From a virus, in IMG/VR virus record IMGVR_UViG_3300030099_001885, positions 1-41,128 of that record: DNA of 41,128 nucleotides; one strand, 5' to 3'. The position numbers were made by a program, and so were the translations under genes. A model generated the notes under the pieces. It ran no database searches. It saw nothing but the letters and a program-made list of their open reading frames with translations, and was not told where the DNA came from. Below are positions 13,301 to 20,888 of this stretch, one piece after another (the stretch's first letter is position 1; each line of letters starts with the position of its first letter).

Positions 13301-16300
13301 ACACAACTGAATTAACTCCAGCTGGTAACATGGGTATTGTTACTAAGAAAATTCTTCAAGATAAAGATGGAAATGATCGACCAGTTGGACAAATCTTAGC
13401 TGCTCTCTCTAATGATTTAAATAACTTACAATCTATGGGGGCTTTTGCAATAGTACCCGGTGTTGCTTTCCATGAAAGAACTAGAGGTAGATTTGATATC
13501 AGCGAAAACAGAGATCAACCTAGAGTGGTTCATGCTCACGATGTGGCTCATATTTTAACAACCGTTTATGATTTTAAAATTACAAGAGACTATTTGTTAA
13601 ACAATGAAGACTATACTCAAACATTAATTGAGCGTAAAGGTTTAGACATGACTGTTAAAGAGTTTGTTGAAAACTTAACTGTAACTGGCATGGAATTAGA
13701 TCTTGTAGAAATTGCTGATTTATTAGATAGAATTGAAGCAGCTAATCCTACCTTAGCTGAGACTGTTGTCTTCTCTAATGTTGGCGAAGCCTTTATGGGT
13801 AAAGTTAGTGAGACAGAAACTGCAGCTGCATTAAATAATGATACGCGTCGTAGCGTTGCTCAAGGTATTGGTAAAGTACAAGAAGAACAAAAAGTTATTG
13901 GTACTACAGCTAGATTTAGATTAACCTTGGGTCAAGCCAAAGAAGCATTGTTAGCTCTTCGTAATGCTCCCGTCTTAGATATTGTTTCAGATGTTAAGTA
14001 TACTGGTATTAGCGGCATCAACCGACCACGATCTAGATCCTCTCGTCTTGAGGTTGATCATGTTACGGGTCAACGTGTAACAGATATTCGGTTACGCGAT
14101 GAGCTTCATGCAGAAGCATTGCAAGCTATTGTAGATCGTAATTATATTAGAACTACTAACCGATCTGATCTGCCTAGCAGCACTAAAATTCGTACAGTTA
14201 TTGGTGGTCGTGATAGATCTATGTTAAGTAGACTTGAGCGAAGAAATAGAAGACTTCCTAAGTTAACTAAACTTGGTAAGCGGCAAGAGCAAGCTATTTA
14301 TTTAGATTATACTAATGTGTCCGGTACAACATCTAGAGGTAGAACTCTTTATGATACTGGATTAAATGCAGTAATTGCAGCATATCAAAAGAATAATATT
14401 GATCTTTCTAGTCCTCTAAGAAAAGAAATTGTTTCTCTTACAACTAATCCAAAATTAAACAAGACTAAAGCACAAAGAAAAACTGTTCTGGGTTATTTAC
14501 TTCAACACTTTGAACCTACTGGTATTCGTGTTCCCGGGCATACAGATGTTGAAATTGCTGTAGCTTTGGCCTACATTAATCTTGGCTATGGTGATAACTT
14601 TGCTGATGGCACCTATGCAACTTTGCAAGAAGAATTAAAAACTACTAAGGTTCAGAATACTGCCAAGTTAATGCAAGAGCTTATGACGTTAAACCATACT
14701 GTTATTAGCGGTGAAGCTAATCCATTCTTCTATGATGCTAGAGGATTTGTTGCCAACTTAAATGTTAGCAAGGTAGATTTAGATACTGATGTAGAATTGT
14801 TTGATGTCTTCCAACAGTATCTTAAAGAACAAGTTGGTGATGAGTTTGATATTACTAATAAGAATGATGTTGATACAGCACGCAAAGCTTTAGAAGAAGC
14901 TTTGGTATCTACGGATCAACATATGAATAGCTATGAATTTACTGATAAAACTGTGTTGCAAATTCAAACACCAGAAGAAGTATCTCTTGGTTTTGATCTT
15001 AACCCAACCACTGCATTATTAAAAGAAACATTAAATAATGCTGTAGAAAATGGTCACATGGCTGCATCTACTAGAGATATTGTTGCAACTGTAATTGGTA
15101 GAATGGCTGCATTAAATCCTGATTTATTAAATGATCTTAGATTTAATATTGGTAGAGATGCAGAAGGTAATGTAATTGAAGAAAGCCGTGCCATGACAAT
15201 TCCAGAAGACGATGGCTATCTGGTTGAACTTAGTGGTAGAGATGCTAAGAAGGCACCACTGGAAGCTGCTAAGATTTTAATTCACGAGATTATTCACATT
15301 GGTACTTTTAAGTATTATGATCTTGATAGCTCATCGCAAGAGTTGCGAGATATCAAAGGTTTAATGGGTCAACAAAGTGTTAGCCGTTTAACTTATCGTC
15401 TTACTAAAGCTATGCATGGTAGGTTAAGTGATGGCGAAGCACTTGCACGACATAGACACTACAACAATAACCCAGAAGAGTTTATTGCCGAAACTGCAGC
15501 AATGTACTTTATGTCTGAAGCTGCTGAAGATATTGATTTAATTCTTAAAGAAGAAGCAGAGAAGGCAGAAGCTACCGATGTAGAAACTACTGAGAAGCGT
15601 ACTTTTATTGAGAAGTTTACTGCTGCATTTACTCGTATGCTGCAAAATGCAAGAGTACAAATTAATCAAATGGCTGCAATCTTAAAACAATACTCACAAC
15701 GAGAGGAGTACAAACAATCATTTGATACCATGCAAAAGCTTGCTTATCGTGCTGCCGGTATTGTTGTTGCCGATGGTAGACAAGATGCTACAGTTGTTCG
15801 TAAGCCAAACCTGCAGAGCTACATGAGGCATCATGAAGAATCAGAAATACCAACAACAGAATCTATATCTGATATACAGTTTACAAACATGCAAATTAAA
15901 CATGCACAACTAGAAGCTAAGTTAAATGCAGCTACTACAGATGATAGATTATCACCAGAAGATTTTGGGGGAGAGATTCCTACTACATTATCTGAGGCTG
16001 AGATATCTGAAATTATTGATCAACTAGCTGATCTTGAAGCTCAAATTCAAAAGCATGATGTTGTTGATGACTTTGAAGTTAAGAGAAGTGCAAGACTGTT
16101 AGCTGAACAAAGATTAATTGAAGCTGCAGAGGTTGATGATAAGGGTGTATCTAAAGCCAATATTAAAGATATGTTAAGAGAAACACCAGCACTTGCTATG
16201 TCTATTATGATGAATAATCTTAGGATTAACAAAGGTGCTATTCATAGAACTTTCATAGAACGTAGAGCTCAATCAGCAAGCGGTCGTGCAGCATTAGCAA

Positions 16301-19300
16301 TTGCTAGTGATCATGCACAAACTAATAATACTATTGATTCTATTTTTGATATGGTTGTAAGGTTGTCATTGGTTATTGATAGTCAAGCTTTGATAACAGA
16401 ACACATGGTTAGTGGCGAAGGGTCACATGACTTATTGCGAGCTAAGCAACAAGTTGATAATGATATGGCATTCTTGCGTAGTCAATTAAGAACTCTTAAG
16501 CCACAAGATCATCCTACTGTTATGGAGTATCTTGCTGATGAAACACTTGAAGTTAGAGAAGGCGAAGAAGCTATTAAACGAGTTGCGGATCTTACCCGTA
16601 GCTCAATGAGTGGCATTATTCAACTAGCTAAAGATACAGGCATCTTGTTTGAAAACTTAGAATACAATCCTACTCCTATGAAAATTAATGAAACTAAGTT
16701 GGCACAAAATGAAGCAGGTGCTCTTACTCATCTTTCTGAATTAATTGGTAAGAAAGTAGTTGGCGAATTAAGTCGAGATAATATTGATCCATTGACTTTA
16801 ATGAACTCAGGTATTCTTCCGCCGTTGTTAATTACGGATAGATCTGCTAATGTAGACAAGCTGCACATTAATGATCAAGATAGATTTATTGAACATATTG
16901 TAGAACTGGCTAAAACAGATGAAGGCATTGCAGCAATTCGAGATATTATGCATGCCGACTTTATGCCTGTAGGTACTCGTAAGCAATTAGCTGATTTAGA
17001 TCCTAGCGAGATTGCAAACTATAATCCAGATTTATTAACTAATGAGTGGAGTAAAAATGATTTGCTTTCACTGCAATATGGATTGCGTAACCTGTACAAA
17101 AAGGGTTTCCAACGTCAAGGTATGAAGAGAAACGTAGATGGCATTCTTGCTTTAGTTAAGTCTAGATCTGATGAGTATCGAGGTGCGGTTACTAAAGCAT
17201 TTGATTCTATGGATATTGAAATCTTTAGAGCAAATAGAGATTTCCATCTTAATTTAACTAAACCTTCTCTTGATCACGGTGAAGCAACTATGCGAGAAGA
17301 GTTCCAGAATGCTAATACTCCTGCATTGTTTAGAGCTAGAATGTTCTTGGGTGAAACACAAACAGGTGCTAGATTCTTAGCTAAAGATAAAAACTTTGAC
17401 CCATCTCCTGCAGAGTTGATGGCAAAATCTAGAGGCGATGTGGCTGGAGATATTGACAATCCCTTGTATGGTATCTTTGTTGTAGATCCCAATACTTTGT
17501 TTGATGCTGTTTCAGTAGGTCTTGGATTTGATGCAGTGGCTTCTGAAGCATTAGGCAACGCTCTTGGTGGTGATAATTATAAAATTACCGGAATTAGATT
17601 TGATGATATTCTTACTGCGTTAATGGCAGAAGGTTCTGATCAGATTGTTAAAAACTTTAAGGGCATTGATGGATTAAGTTCTACTCTTAAGGGTCGTAAG
17701 AATATGAGTACATTGCGTACTGATTTAGAAGTTTTGCAAAATAAATATAACGCACTTGCTGGTCGACGTATGAGAATTGATCCTACTCAAGCTGGTGGCA
17801 TTACAAATAAATTAGCTGCTGTTGGTGGTGACTTAGTTCTTGCTATGTATGGTGGTAACTTAACCATGGCTACTTCTATTGTAGAAGGAACGTTAGCTGG
17901 TCTTCAAATGATGGGTCGAGGTGATATGCTTTTGGGTCCTGCTAGATTAATGACTTCTATTATTAAGAGTGCCTTGCAAGGAACAATTAGTGGTGCTGGT
18001 AAGTTTGCTCAAGAGGTAGGATTTAGAGGAGATGTATCTAAAGGTGTTGCTGAGTTTGGAATGCGTAACAGTTTAACAGAGCTAGCATTTGCACACCAGC
18101 ATGCAACTGTGCGTGGCATGGAAGCCTCAGAATCTGAAGGCAGTTTGGTTACTGATTCTACCTTAAATAAAATTGGTAATGTTATTGGCAAGCTTCCTAG
18201 AGCTGCTGCTAAGATGTCTACTAGTGCTTCTGGTGGTGTGCAAAATGCAATTAAATTCCATGTTGAGGGTATGGCAATTAATACATTAGATCGTCTTATT
18301 AAGAGTGGTGCTATCTTTAAATTATCTAATTTCTTATCTGATCCTGCTAATGCCGAGTTATTAGATATTAATTTAGATGATGGTCGATATACAATTCTCC
18401 ATAAAAAGATTAAGAGAATCTTGCGAGAATCTGGAGTACAAGACTTTAATTTCTTGGGTAAACAGGATGTTAAAATTATTATGGCTCTTATGCAATCAGG
18501 TGCTTTTAAACCAGAGTTCTTGGTTTCTCTTAATGAATTATTACAAAAAGCTGGTCTTGGCAAGTATGAATTTGATGGAACTAGAAAGAAGTATGATCCC
18601 GAGTTTAGCCCGTTATCACAAATCGCTAGATTGCAAGAAGTTGCACTGATGGATCCTGATCCCAAGAAGCGTAAAGAATATAATGATACTATCAATGTTA
18701 TTAAAGAATATGTAAATAGAGAGATTGAAGCCCGGTTTGTGGGAGCTAATCCTTTGCATATGGATACTATGAATAGTGGTTTTGGTGTTCTTCTTAAAGT
18801 GTTTAGATCCTACCCCACTCTGTTCTTCAATCAGAGAATTAGACAGGATATGAAATACTATAGTCCTATTCAAAATGCTACGAGGCTTACAGCATTAATG
18901 GCTTTGGATATTGCATATATGGTTGCTCTTGAGTTTATTAAGAGTGGATTTGAAGAAGATCGTCTTGAACAACTTATGGAAGAACTCCAACAGAAAGAAT
19001 CGTTAATGCGTCTGATGGCGAGAACTCCAACCTTTGGTGTTTGGGGTGGCGTGATTGCTAACGGTATTGCTGAAAGTGTAATTCACATTTCTGGTAGAAA
19101 GGGCTATACACAAAACCTTTTGAATCAAGCCTTTATGCCTGTGCCATTTACTAGGGCTCAGAATATTTACAAAGATGTTATGGATCTGGCTAAGTATGGA
19201 TTCTCAGATGATGCAACTGATGCGGCTCGATTTAACCTAGCATTGCTTAATCTGAGCACTGCTTTGCCCGGAACTCAAGAAGCATTTATCAAAGCAGCCG

Positions 19301-19731
19301 CCATGCACTATCTGACCAATGATGAGATGGATGATATCTTATTACAGAAAATGCGAAGAAGAATTCCGGGTGGTGGTGGTGGAGGCACTAGCTTGCCATT
19401 ATATTATCAAAATCCAAATGACCCTCTCAATAATCCGGGGGTTGTAGATTATGCAGCCGCTAGAAACATGTGGCCTGATGATATGCTTCACTTCGATATT
19501 ATGGCAAATCTTGCGCATCAGCCATTGCGGAGCCTGATGGGGCCTGAGATGCCTTCGGCTGAGGAACTAAGGGCAGAGGCCATAGAAAGATCTCAACCCT
19601 CTCAGACGGCGGCTGCGTCCCCGCAACAGCCTGTTAGCAATCCGCCGCTGGCTACGAAGCCTGCTGTGCCTACTCAGGCAGGGTCTACCCCTAGTGCTAG
19701 ATTGGCTCAAGCTTTGGGAAGCACGCCATGA
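4312..19731 (+). CDS. Giant virion RNA polymerase-like polyvalent protein (5139 aa)
   Basis: The best call is a phage N4-type virion RNA polymerase embedded in a giant ejected protein. Near the centre, FDGNFNGIHH (D2126) matches T7 polymerase motif A (FDGSCSGIQH, D537), and RKLFKKPVMVYLYG has R2260, K2264, Y2272 and G2273 at exactly the T7 motif B spacing (R627, K631, Y639, G640). A possible motif C is HAHD (D3077), but it lies about 810 residues after K2264. Other parts: a hydrophobic segment near 308-340; a Pro/Glu/Thr-rich linker at about 1095-1225, then a charged helical stretch; a zincin site HEIIH (3658-3662) with possible glutamate ligand E3723 or E3727; hydrophobic stretches near 4500-4600; an FRSYP segment near 4831 resembling the C-terminal part of podophage internal virion proteins; six glycines near 5020; and a Pro/Ala-rich tail. 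The start has GGGAG upstream. Confidence 0.75.
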   Translation: MIPDPRQDLFDLADQQDIFRQLTRQQSPQPTTTRGEREYADFLEDLEVNANVGSMSFSRAEASRQAALDRRTYGKLKDNVQNAEMLGHDNPKHASELYDFNFKIQTPDAQGNLVIKDSRTLGWADASEASFAMANTEVQRGIVSRNAAGMNINKNLMFGGAREFFENRGLSQKDTPYDQEVKDITVASDGFNMDPRNWRTSFDLFGYMDSPDTNALKWVDPSFNAKEYLNEINALKPEYTSLLMRNGVDIEALKKTTNANQFWMQINKQQVLMSAATSIAMWKEKVPEYQEWAMLTKDFIRDSLINDPDFAGEMVLTGALGILSAGTAVPGLMALSVARKGGRGVKVAKHMLKASRMIKKAAQKANNALPQNWGLTFGHAIRNTQVGKFLSVTSDDFIVDGVRFGKTRKYGSKLAGYTLAEVPAGFIEEGIAGAYNAYTINQLDTTEDRSLFKSFVNEGIQGSLVRAFAINPLLRGFNFGIRYGTSKAGNIALNNIGFLGGEAGWAQSLGGAFMEARRFADLDDVQFLDNEIDTIEVLEALRSMKMRESDLVAELEGTTLEQLVNEHPAMIAISEMLKFDQEGRIIGRDPETGELKIVSLLKEARREVARARVFKSEGIEDPDIDLEIRDTDTDVEKQRKKELNDRIEDDIKNSDVTNDEINLAMLHTFWGKLDADAKSSYEAQQMRNMAYFKVQVRGLAIERMRAAQKEGRKLTIEEAQQEVLRDPDLLTKIDSGGIATELDQLIAKQHPELFDERLVYNEETGEQSVVFVPKSMVVDKDGTVMAGEALTEMLNNIRRNVNFDTQRAAIMNHRKKLGMVKDVRFAIDEALNQRVGEIFGKLQGKISHGKNFERVQNFVRQEYGAAQKGTVITVDGKRGTLKDIDDADIIVLRTQVRGTKTTGELTFKGYNLADGTLGDKVVIVEISAFTIEHAETFRNFLNSLEVIDKLEVEKIQNSVRPVIVRGLNRTLNLDNLSDTELDEVYGIVTLNRDPSLRSPELRETREGFPIVEEPTARQARRQQQQEQIIDALADILVVRAVSQFEGASEVQTSMLARINGLLNLDEGKINSIVSNLRRSQFGRSLLQDVGNVFGIELAPLEGLPVPPTDTDATDRLRDAMGVPRDSAVPPQADRPQPPTEDPDAPPAGPDTPIGPQPFIGPQPRVGKADPTPTPPADIAPTPKPAPPAETAPVTEPDPVTEPTPPAETSTEDNAEELDNALESAATTTTSDSGDQLNQAMEDADTGKIAQEKDTEMTGDLAKAAELRKEANAIQERIAQRNSQLDSSGQRVVNNARTRGDEIRTELKALEQARTDMRAKDDFSPEDGEYVNNMQRTDKLEKELQKLEQGAVKAQLRTTENNKDANEADLKRLQEIQDEMSKLAPDTQFTVTEELWAQVEVLKMKRQKYDKAYRALNKLVDPSKKAMLSQIQSALATAGIYQSKDKIGKDMRDQINRILKNQKKDPLPSYKDNTEVNVKLFNQAFKAYSKGILRIGKQPLTKDELGQASVMAKIGKSKWSDLSDMDSADAIAAYQIDSSTDPLSITDKPFTGIMKESFNPLNRLTGDLEEDEKIAALAIQNNLEFVKTLQNSLINVFNTLNRRFVTAAELASFALGTTTRVGNVNVGAVYAKLNFDVIFPNALRKGDDGKSVQFFSVETLLDELDMHQARLEFAMPTKDGIKGQRNTLRKIEAARALLERDEMVPDPELLIEEVIELAEGDAEVLRTVGKQLFAEGSTAGRYLVGIDRNGQIIYNTDSEVYESNIDQAILTRLESYSTNRIAVRNIIDELIRAEIIPESARQMKILEDDDVLEFREYIREYLLKYPGNESGTLAAWGNGEVSYSFADQVGMGVVDTLAMVREGTEHENIESFNDEFKDGRIVDVDRVREGRDPNKYRGAPLRINMAEPMTAGRLQKLREDHRLMRINQFVLEQDLTPEQVREVFDWADTGSEATEVVTDAAGFIAGERPMPRILVSGPEQTLRERDKVIDDMLLTMSGVDQVLASTIHDAWNTQTNGVQPNGGFIDEGEFRKLSEKLGMTADGLSRVMSNREGAGAGAYGGLASGITSFGTVAFHANRGWEALFPIFRDAAIDSVASWEALNKAIAQDPTIEIKSLQDILSKETYFDGNFNGIHHKMALLFQWTNKQVFDGATREEIRAAIEGEGDAFDQFLAKQMDRINEEFKSSAGQDYYAKVAHDVMFKVLNTAYNGLGEAKTSALKTVESMKERGLLPETINQNNYKDILTVEAIGDESNADLNILRKLFKKPVMVYLYGAGFNKINSQFIDFMQTEFDMSMSEATEIALPLSQVAHGFGMKERQVAMTMLAKEESSLSEIIGGRNQMEAILDAMRKRMDQRGFNSQAVRDINNIIATMTGLDDLDNIQFNHIAFQIQARNAMIEDLIQVRLGYEVGTPEYNAVKKQINSMTKAAQDKQSQALQTRIHKGLDSISGKDPTGERAHFAVTDPAERQEYVNAIEIILTRDRSEWATLIPDFIDKDGNLKSKPSGKTLGKENIASILRLIRTELSQPITKSEAREIQDAAINASGIESGLFKAVKALNQVARKADMQSLEELMDFMGVSLLEPSMRETLSQFYSENETYRGIGSDLYSGRLYATEHTGSHQGPKGAQDKGQSASEPLLSMGVMVKTRPELTREKAEQMFARFILGRSANVKTDSNHIIIQLAKKQGRDDIVALLTPESELTEQQVAERDAQFVKQWLTEYSKLKDIERTFQQKRNAAEAMGHVLDPDGVLAQKIKLSAGLQAATQGTLDMGESAPSESIDQLIDRQIQVGVNYGLFSSRAQVFDTSFRDLGVPELKVSREKRKLGLSAKQRIEDVKQFQDEYTGFDVDDARVIKEEHVNNVLENSYETDPNSLLHEHRERLMQNGLRARVGHRTIQRVSFQLEDSLINFAAENGLINLVKSNDWQTLDYLRQAFIIREKNARLQAEEVQIIMQDVSKPNDVRNREIEARIHYWRRMTDLEIRAINQRFIDNNEARSYTTELTPAGNMGIVTKKILQDKDGNDRPVGQILAALSNDLNNLQSMGAFAIVPGVAFHERTRGRFDISENRDQPRVVHAHDVAHILTTVYDFKITRDYLLNNEDYTQTLIERKGLDMTVKEFVENLTVTGMELDLVEIADLLDRIEAANPTLAETVVFSNVGEAFMGKVSETETAAALNNDTRRSVAQGIGKVQEEQKVIGTTARFRLTLGQAKEALLALRNAPVLDIVSDVKYTGISGINRPRSRSSRLEVDHVTGQRVTDIRLRDELHAEALQAIVDRNYIRTTNRSDLPSSTKIRTVIGGRDRSMLSRLERRNRRLPKLTKLGKRQEQAIYLDYTNVSGTTSRGRTLYDTGLNAVIAAYQKNNIDLSSPLRKEIVSLTTNPKLNKTKAQRKTVLGYLLQHFEPTGIRVPGHTDVEIAVALAYINLGYGDNFADGTYATLQEELKTTKVQNTAKLMQELMTLNHTVISGEANPFFYDARGFVANLNVSKVDLDTDVELFDVFQQYLKEQVGDEFDITNKNDVDTARKALEEALVSTDQHMNSYEFTDKTVLQIQTPEEVSLGFDLNPTTALLKETLNNAVENGHMAASTRDIVATVIGRMAALNPDLLNDLRFNIGRDAEGNVIEESRAMTIPEDDGYLVELSGRDAKKAPLEAAKILIHEIIHIGTFKYYDLDSSSQELRDIKGLMGQQSVSRLTYRLTKAMHGRLSDGEALARHRHYNNNPEEFIAETAAMYFMSEAAEDIDLILKEEAEKAEATDVETTEKRTFIEKFTAAFTRMLQNARVQINQMAAILKQYSQREEYKQSFDTMQKLAYRAAGIVVADGRQDATVVRKPNLQSYMRHHEESEIPTTESISDIQFTNMQIKHAQLEAKLNAATTDDRLSPEDFGGEIPTTLSEAEISEIIDQLADLEAQIQKHDVVDDFEVKRSARLLAEQRLIEAAEVDDKGVSKANIKDMLRETPALAMSIMMNNLRINKGAIHRTFIERRAQSASGRAALAIASDHAQTNNTIDSIFDMVVRLSLVIDSQALITEHMVSGEGSHDLLRAKQQVDNDMAFLRSQLRTLKPQDHPTVMEYLADETLEVREGEEAIKRVADLTRSSMSGIIQLAKDTGILFENLEYNPTPMKINETKLAQNEAGALTHLSELIGKKVVGELSRDNIDPLTLMNSGILPPLLITDRSANVDKLHINDQDRFIEHIVELAKTDEGIAAIRDIMHADFMPVGTRKQLADLDPSEIANYNPDLLTNEWSKNDLLSLQYGLRNLYKKGFQRQGMKRNVDGILALVKSRSDEYRGAVTKAFDSMDIEIFRANRDFHLNLTKPSLDHGEATMREEFQNANTPALFRARMFLGETQTGARFLAKDKNFDPSPAELMAKSRGDVAGDIDNPLYGIFVVDPNTLFDAVSVGLGFDAVASEALGNALGGDNYKITGIRFDDILTALMAEGSDQIVKNFKGIDGLSSTLKGRKNMSTLRTDLEVLQNKYNALAGRRMRIDPTQAGGITNKLAAVGGDLVLAMYGGNLTMATSIVEGTLAGLQMMGRGDMLLGPARLMTSIIKSALQGTISGAGKFAQEVGFRGDVSKGVAEFGMRNSLTELAFAHQHATVRGMEASESEGSLVTDSTLNKIGNVIGKLPRAAAKMSTSASGGVQNAIKFHVEGMAINTLDRLIKSGAIFKLSNFLSDPANAELLDINLDDGRYTILHKKIKRILRESGVQDFNFLGKQDVKIIMALMQSGAFKPEFLVSLNELLQKAGLGKYEFDGTRKKYDPEFSPLSQIARLQEVALMDPDPKKRKEYNDTINVIKEYVNREIEARFVGANPLHMDTMNSGFGVLLKVFRSYPTLFFNQRIRQDMKYYSPIQNATRLTALMALDIAYMVALEFIKSGFEEDRLEQLMEELQQKESLMRLMARTPTFGVWGGVIANGIAESVIHISGRKGYTQNLLNQAFMPVPFTRAQNIYKDVMDLAKYGFSDDATDAARFNLALLNLSTALPGTQEAFIKAAAMHYLTNDEMDDILLQKMRRRIPGGGGGGTSLPLYYQNPNDPLNNPGVVDYAAARNMWPDDMLHFDIMANLAHQPLRSLMGPEMPSAEELRAEAIERSQPSQTAAASPQQPVSNPPLATKPAVPTQAGSTPSARLAQALGSTP

Positions 19732-20177
19732 TATCAGCGTTTCTTAATCCTGAAATGTTATCCCTGCTGACGGGAAGTGTCACAGGGTTTATTTTTAAGA
19801 GTATGGCGGAGAAAAGAAAAAATGATCATGAAAAATTTATGCGAGCTATGCAGGCTCAAGAAGCATCGGATGACTCAGCGAATCAAGCTGCTCAAAGAGT
19901 TAGTGATGCGGGAGGCAAACTGGTTAGGCGTTGTATTGTTATATGTATTCTTTTCGCTACTATCGTTGCTCCTTTTATCATTGCATTCAATGACGGAATA
20001 ACTACAGTAGTGGAGCATACTGAGACAGTGTATGATTGGTGGGATATATTTAAATTATTTCCTGAGGAAAAGACTTTGTTTACTGAGGTAGACGGATTCT
20101 TATTTACTCCTGAGAATAGAAATATTCTAGTAACTATTGTTGGGTTCTACTTTGGACAGGCTGTGAAAAGTCGATAG
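19728..20177 (+). CDS. Small membrane protein, candidate holin
   Basis: 149 aa. The start overlaps the stop of the giant gene (ATGA) and has GGGAAG seven bases upstream, so the two are translationally coupled. There is a clear transmembrane segment at about residues 66-86 (CIVICILFATIVAPFIIAF), a weaker hydrophobic N-terminus (MLSLLTGSVTGFIF) and a short hydrophobic C-terminal stretch ending GFYFGQAVKSR. A charged, Ala/Gln-rich helix lies between the first two. This layout resembles three-segment phage holins of the gene-transfer-agent type, and the place after the virion genes fits a lysis role. No endolysin gene is recognised beside it. It could also be a small membrane-bound virion protein. 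Confidence 0.6.
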   Translation: MISAFLNPEMLSLLTGSVTGFIFKSMAEKRKNDHEKFMRAMQAQEASDDSANQAAQRVSDAGGKLVRRCIVICILFATIVAPFIIAFNDGITTVVEHTETVYDWWDIFKLFPEEKTLFTEVDGFLFTPENRNILVTIVGFYFGQAVKSR

Positions 20178-20343
20178 GGGTCACGAATTTGTAAGCGGGC
20201 TTGTAGTACATTGTCTTTGTGGTTGCCCCCGGTACCCCTTGTTGTGACAGTGTTGTGCATACAGCGTTGCGTGTTCTGCTCGTGGCGTTGTGCTCTATAG
20301 GCATTCTGCAGCCTGCAATGCAGTAACCAAAGGAGGAGCCACC

Positions 20344-20574
20344 ATGCTCCGATATACTTCTAGAGTTCTTATGATTATCTATTGTGTTCTTGCTTTTATT
20401 GCTACGGCAGTAATCGCTGGTGAATATGATGGAGGGCTGGAACGTTGGCAGACAGGAATCTTGATGGGCATCAGCTTTATCATGATGTCGTTTGCTATCA
20501 GCTCTATGCTTGAAACTCTTCAGGATGAGATCAATATCTACCTGAAGGCTAAGCGTGATCGTCAAGAACGATAA
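20344..20574 (+). CDS. Small two-segment membrane protein, unknown function
   Basis: 76 aa. I chose ATG 20344 because AAGGAGG lies seven bases upstream; an upstream in-frame ATG at 20290 lacks such a site. Two hydrophobic segments are visible, about residues 7-25 (VLMIIYCVLAFIATAVIAG) and 36-53 (TGILMGISFIMMSFAIS), followed by a charged tail (KAKRDRQER). It could be a second holin, an antiholin or an early membrane-acting protein. It is preceded by 166 bp of non-coding DNA and followed by a highly structured non-coding stretch, so it may be the first gene after the late operon. No family is recognised. Confidence 0.65.
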   Translation: MLRYTSRVLMIIYCVLAFIATAVIAGEYDGGLERWQTGILMGISFIMMSFAISSMLETLQDEINIYLKAKRDRQER

Positions 20575-20888
20575 CCTGCTGGGCTACCTCGAAAGGGGTA
20601 GCTCCGCATTCCCTAGTCACATGACGGTTGCGGCGTGTGGATGGAAACTAGGGTAGCTGCCACTGCGGGAAACTGCAGTGGTAGCAGTCTGCGATGCTTG
20701 TCGCAATATGGTGAAAGGAGATCACAAGCGAATAGCCATGGAGCTGAGGAGCCAAGGCGTATCGCAGGACAATTGATCCGATGAGGATTACCGTCCTCAT
20801 TCGGGCAGTCCTCAAGCTTATAGCTTGGGTACTTTGTGTGGCGTGGTAGTGTCCAATACTAACTACTAATTACGAAAGATATAAAATT
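20575..20888 (+). ncRNA. Structured non-coding region, candidate RNA with at least six hairpins
   Basis: 314 bp without a credible gene, packed with consecutive stems: an 8-bp stem closed by a GAAA tetraloop (20583-20602); CCCTAGT 20611-20617 with ACTAGGG 20647-20653, enclosing CACATG/CGTGTG; an 11-bp stem 20656-20666/20675-20685; CTGCGAT 20689-20695 with ATCGCAG 20761-20767, enclosing GCTTGT/ACAAGC; a 10-bp stem with one bulge 20778-20787/20794-20804; and a 6-bp stem with a 3-base loop 20813-20827. The region is GC-richer than the virion genes. It ends just before a protein gene, so it may be a long structured leader or an independent RNA. I do not recognise the class. Confidence 0.5.

Noticed and set aside
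18009-18695. 228-aa ORF on the minus strand
   Set aside because: It lies entirely inside the giant gene, has no ribosome site and reads as low-complexity Ser/Leu/Ile-rich sequence, typical of an antisense shadow.
20738-20776. 12-codon ORF with an upstream AAAGGAG
   Set aside because: The spacing from AAAGGAG to ATG is about 17 bases, too long, and the site lies in a hairpin.
20575-20888. Group I intron or hammerhead ribozyme
   Set aside because: CGGGAAAC and GATGAGG fragments resemble parts of these cores, but the other conserved elements are absent and both flanking genes appear intact.
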